Positions 7,239 through 9,077 of a stretch of DNA of 9,077 bases are shown here, piece after piece. The stretch's first letter is position 1; the number at the start of each line of letters is the position of its first letter. Position numbers and translations under genes: made by a program. Source of the stretch: Thiomonas sp. (GTDB lineage: Bacteria > Pseudomonadota > Gammaproteobacteria > Burkholderiales > Burkholderiaceae_C); contig JAQTVS010000095.1 in assembly GCA_028706735.1 (NCBI GenBank), positions 1 through 9,077 of the forward strand, read 5' to 3'. Below the pieces are notes generated by a model. That model had not been told where the DNA came from and made no database searches. It saw only the letters and a program-made list of their open reading frames with translations.

Positions 7239-7325
7239 GATGGATTTGGCGTGGTATTGTCGTTGGATGAAGGCTGGGCTGCACGTTCTGCGGCGCACAG
7301 GCCACAGACAAAACCGGAGCGGCAG
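7239..7325. promoter_or_regulatory. Divergent intergenic region, FUSC gene and ketopantoate reductase gene
   Basis: The 87 bases between two divergent start codons should contain promoters for both genes. I see no convincing -35/-10 pair on either strand and no obvious operator palindrome. The only clear signal is GGAG at 7316-7319, six bases before the plus-strand ATG. Promoter content is inferred from gene orientation alone. Confidence 0.35.
7316..7319 (+). promoter_or_regulatory. Ribosome binding site of the ketopantoate reductase gene
   Basis: GGAG lies six bases before the ATG at 7326. This selects that start out of a very long open frame that continues upstream, antisense to the FUSC gene. 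Confidence 0.7.
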
Positions 7326-8330
7326 ATGTCAAAACCCTGGAAGATCGTGGTGGTGGGCGCTGGCGCCGTAGGCGGCGCCATGGCCGTGAAATTTGCGGCT
7401 GCCGGGCATGCGGTGGGCGTGCTGGCGCGCGGGGCGCATCTGCAGTCCATCCGCCATTCCGGCTTGTGCCTGGAAGACCCGCAGGAGCGCCTGTGCGTCG
7501 AGGTGCAGGCCAATGAGGATCTGGCTGCCTTCGGCCCGCAGGATCTGGTCATCCTCGGGCTGAAAGCGCATCAGATCGCCCCGATCCTGCCGCAGTTGCG
7601 CCCTTTGTTGCGGATGGACACCGTGGTGCTGCCTGCGATCAACGGCGTGCCGTGGTGGTATTTCCATGGAGACTCCAGCACTTACGCCAAGGCGGCGGAT
7701 GGCAGTACGGCGCATCTGCAAAGCATCGATCCGGACGGACGCATGCTGGCCGACCTCGACCCGGCGCATCTGGTGGGGTGTGTGGTGCATGCCAGCGCCG
7801 AGGTCGTCAGCCCCGGAGTGATACGCGGCAACGGGCAGTATCGCTATGTGCTGGGCGAGCCCACGCATCAGATCACGGCGCGAGTGCAGTCGCTCGCGGC
7901 ATTGTTCGGCGCAGCAGGCTGCGACCCGCAGGTCACCCCGCGCATTCGTGACGCGATCTGGATGAAGCTGGTGGGCAACGCGACCTTCAACCCGGTGGCC
8001 GGCCTGACCCGGGCGCGCATGAACGCCATCTGCGACAACCCGGAGCTGATCGAGATCATTCGCGCAGGCATGGCGGAAATCATGGGTCTGGCGCGCGCGT
8101 ACGGCTGCGACCCGCTGGTCAGCATCGACCAGCGCCTGGACATCGCCCGTGGCATCGGCCCAGTGAAAATTTCCACCCTGCAAGATCTGGAGCGGGGCCG
8201 CGCGCTGGAAATTGCCGCGCTTCTCCACGCCCCTCTGGAAATGGCCCGTTGCGCCCAGCACCCCATGCCCACGCTGCAGTTGTTGAGCTCCCTGCTCGGT
8301 GAACTCGATCGTCAGGCCTGCGCACATTGA
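7326..8330 (+). CDS. panE: 2-dehydropantoate 2-reductase family protein (PanE/ApbA)
   Basis: The 334-residue protein matches the ketopantoate reductase family, which reduces 2-dehydropantoate to pantoate with NADPH for pantothenate and coenzyme A synthesis. The N-terminal Rossmann motif is GAGAVGG (residues 11-17). LGLKAHQI gives the active-site Lys (K80). INGVPWW contains N106. KLVGNATFNP provides K214, N218 and N222, with the same spacing as catalytic K176, N180 and N184 of E. coli PanE. It is about 30 residues longer than E. coli PanE, mostly from an insert after the NG motif (about 109-148). That form is common among proteobacterial paralogues, so the physiological substrate may differ from ketopantoate. 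The start at 7326 has a GGAG site; the frame stays open far upstream, but that stretch is antisense to the FUSC gene. No other pantothenate genes are adjacent. Confidence 0.85.
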   Translation: MSKPWKIVVVGAGAVGGAMAVKFAAAGHAVGVLARGAHLQSIRHSGLCLEDPQERLCVEVQANEDLAAFGPQDLVILGLKAHQIAPILPQLRPLLRMDTVVLPAINGVPWWYFHGDSSTYAKAADGSTAHLQSIDPDGRMLADLDPAHLVGCVVHASAEVVSPGVIRGNGQYRYVLGEPTHQITARVQSLAALFGAAGCDPQVTPRIRDAIWMKLVGNATFNPVAGLTRARMNAICDNPELIEIIRAGMAEIMGLARAYGCDPLVSIDQRLDIARGIGPVKISTLQDLERGRALEIAALLHAPLEMARCAQHPMPTLQLLSSLLGELDRQACAH

Positions 8331-8337
8331 GTTGCCC

Positions 8338-8364
8338 AAAAAAAAGCCGGTCAGAAGACCGGCT
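8338..8364 (-). terminator. Intrinsic terminator for the phasin transcript
   Basis: An eight-base-pair GC-rich stem, AGCCGGTC / GACCGGCT (8345-8352 with 8357-8364), has a four-base loop. On the minus strand it is followed by a run of U (complement of the A-run 8338-8345). On the plus strand the hairpin is followed by GGAAGG, so it is not a canonical terminator for the convergent ketopantoate reductase gene. It lies about 145 bases beyond the phasin stop codon, giving that mRNA a long 3' untranslated region. Confidence 0.85.
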
Positions 8365-8369
8365 GGAAG

Positions 8370-8386
8370 GGTACCTTTGGGGTACC
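8370..8386. repeat. Hairpin of two GGTACC palindromes
   Basis: GGTACC occurs at 8370-8375 and 8381-8386 with TTTGG between. Each copy is its own palindrome, and together they can form a six-base-pair stem with a five-base loop. It stands next to the phasin terminator. No T-run follows on either strand, so it is not itself a standard terminator; it may slow polymerase or protect the 3' end. Confidence 0.55.
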
Positions 8387-8492
8387 GAGGAGACAACTTG
8401 TTGGGCGAAACGGCGATTTTTGTGTGATTGCCGACTTGCCCGGTTTGGTTTTAACGTAGCCCGCCATCAGAAGATGACACGCCACCGTTTGA

Positions 8493-8510
8493 TGAGAATG
8501 CCTGTTCTCA
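8493..8510. repeat. Small hairpin spanning the phasin stop codon
   Basis: TGAGAA (8493-8498) and TTCTCA (8505-8510) form a six-base-pair stem with loop TGCCTG. The phasin TGA stop (8508-8510 on the minus strand) lies within the stem. No T-run follows, so this is a weak structure of uncertain meaning. Confidence 0.4.
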
Positions 8511-9065
8511 GGCTGTGGCGCGCTTGGCGGCGGTGCGCGTGGATTGCGCCGCCTTCATCGCCGTGCTGGTGACTGCGTTCATATTGGCTTCCACCGCTTC
8601 CGCTGCTTGCTTGGTGACTTTCTGCACCGAGTCGTAGGCGTTGTTGGCGGCGTTCATGGCGCTTTTCATCATGGCCACTGCGGTTTCGGAGCCAGCGGGG
8701 GCATTTTTGGCGGCAGACTCGGCCAGGTCCATGAATTTCTTGTGCGAGTCGGCAAACTGCGATTCAGCAGTCTTGGCCAGTTCAGCCTGTGCGCCGGAGA
8801 CGATTTCGTAGGCGTGGCGTGAGTAGGACAGCATCTTTTCCGCCATGGGCTGCATCCATCCAGATTGCAGGCTCGACAGTTCCTGCAGGTCTTTGACCGA
8901 CATCAGCGCCATGGTGTGCTCAGCGCCTTCTTGCAACGTGGTTTTCATCGCTTGCATGTTCAGGTCGACGAGCTTTTCCATGTTGTCCATGGACTTGCTG
9001 GCGAGGCCAAAAAAGGCTTCAAACTGGGTTTTTTGCGCGGCGGCGAACTGTTCGGGAGTCAACAT
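8508..9065 (-). CDS. phaP: Phasin family protein (polyhydroxyalkanoate granule-associated)
   Basis: The 185-residue protein matches the phasin family common in Burkholderiales (Phasin_2 type, TIGR01841). Phasins coat polyhydroxyalkanoate granules and influence their size and number. The N-terminus MLTPEQFAAAQKTQFEAFFG is family-typical. A helical, methionine- and alanine-rich region follows, with SVKDLQELSSLQSGW (about 56-70) and YEIVSGAQAELAK (about 86-98) as conserved blocks. No cysteine, signal peptide or membrane segment is present, as expected for an amphipathic surface protein. The last 20 or so residues are rich in Ala, Thr, Lys and Arg and end in KRATA, a basic tail that could bind DNA or the granule surface. 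ATG at 9065 has a strong AGGAGA site. Other phasin paralogues would look alike, so the paralogue number is not claimed. Confidence 0.9.
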   Translation of the reverse strand: MLTPEQFAAAQKTQFEAFFGLASKSMDNMEKLVDLNMQAMKTTLQEGAEHTMALMSVKDLQELSSLQSGWMQPMAEKMLSYSRHAYEIVSGAQAELAKTAESQFADSHKKFMDLAESAAKNAPAGSETAVAMMKSAMNAANNAYDSVQKVTKQAAEAVEANMNAVTSTAMKAAQSTRTAAKRATA

Positions 9066-9071
9066 GATGTC

Positions 9072-9077
9072 TCTCCT
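9072..9077 (-). promoter_or_regulatory. Ribosome binding site of the phasin gene
   Basis: AGGAGA on the minus strand lies six bases before the ATG at 9065, at the very edge of the window. It indicates strong translation initiation, fitting an abundant granule protein. The promoter is outside the window. Confidence 0.8.

Noticed and set aside
7239..7298. N-terminal extension of the FUSC protein to a GTG at 7298.
   Set aside because: It has no ribosome binding site and adds a polar stretch atypical of the family. The ATG at 7238 lies just before the first membrane segment.
5055..7325. Very long plus-strand open frame antisense to the FUSC gene, continuous with the ketopantoate reductase gene (1091 codons in total).
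   Set aside because: The upstream part is rich in Gln, His, Gly and Arg, has no recognisable domain, and mirrors a well-supported membrane protein. It is a GC-rich shadow frame; the real start is the ATG at 7326 with its own GGAG site.
8351..8467. A 38-codon minus-strand ORF (MAGYVKTKPGKSAITQKS...) between the phasin stop and its terminator, stopping inside the terminator loop.
   Set aside because: No Shine-Dalgarno before the ATG, no recognisable similarity, and the length is within chance expectation. Ribosome profiling could revive it.
1..9077. Searched for CRISPR arrays, tRNA or rRNA genes, transposase or integrase genes, phage genes and defence or toxin-antitoxin pairs.
   Set aside because: None seen. 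Apart from the 164-base element, the content is ordinary chromosomal genes.

Overview
The window is GC-rich chromosomal DNA of a Gram-negative bacterium, most likely a betaproteobacterium of the order Burkholderiales. This rests on inner-core lipopolysaccharide genes (waaC, kdoO), a polyhydroxyalkanoate phasin of the PhaP type, and the style of the encoded proteins. A Thiomonas-like genus is possible, but that is only an impression. Nearly all of the window is ordinary chromosomal gene content, with no prophage, CRISPR array, toxin-antitoxin pair or defence locus.

Layout. Positions 1-119 hold the C-terminal end of a plus-strand gene, inorganic pyrophosphatase (ppa). A strong two-way hairpin terminator (133-162) separates it from a convergent minus-strand run of five genes. 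In transcription order (right to left) these are a FUSC/YccS-like membrane protein (7238-5148), methionyl-tRNA synthetase metG (4900-2717), a UPF0114/YqhA-like small membrane protein (2668-2156), the Kdo hydroxylase kdoO (2109-1210) and heptosyltransferase I waaC (1213-173). The last two overlap by 4 bases (ATGA). Both act on the inner core of lipopolysaccharide: KdoO hydroxylates a Kdo sugar and WaaC adds the first heptose. Except at the FUSC-metG junction, gaps are under 50 bases, so cotranscription is plausible.

The FUSC-metG gap holds the most unusual item in the window, a non-coding inverted-repeat element of 164 bases (4985-5148). Its ends match over 30 bases with one mismatch, it has internal palindromes, and it is flanked by TA on both sides. 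It looks like a miniature inverted-repeat transposable element. Its right end lies exactly in the stop codon of the FUSC gene. Removing the element with one TA restores a TAA stop in place of TAG, so the insertion appears to have left the protein unchanged.

On the right, a plus-strand ketopantoate-reductase-family gene (7326-8330) diverges from the FUSC gene. It converges on a minus-strand phasin gene (8508-9065). The 177-base gap between these two holds an intrinsic terminator oriented for the phasin transcript, plus a second hairpin made of two GGTACC palindromes.

The element is the best candidate for something undescribed. No new multi-gene system is evident.
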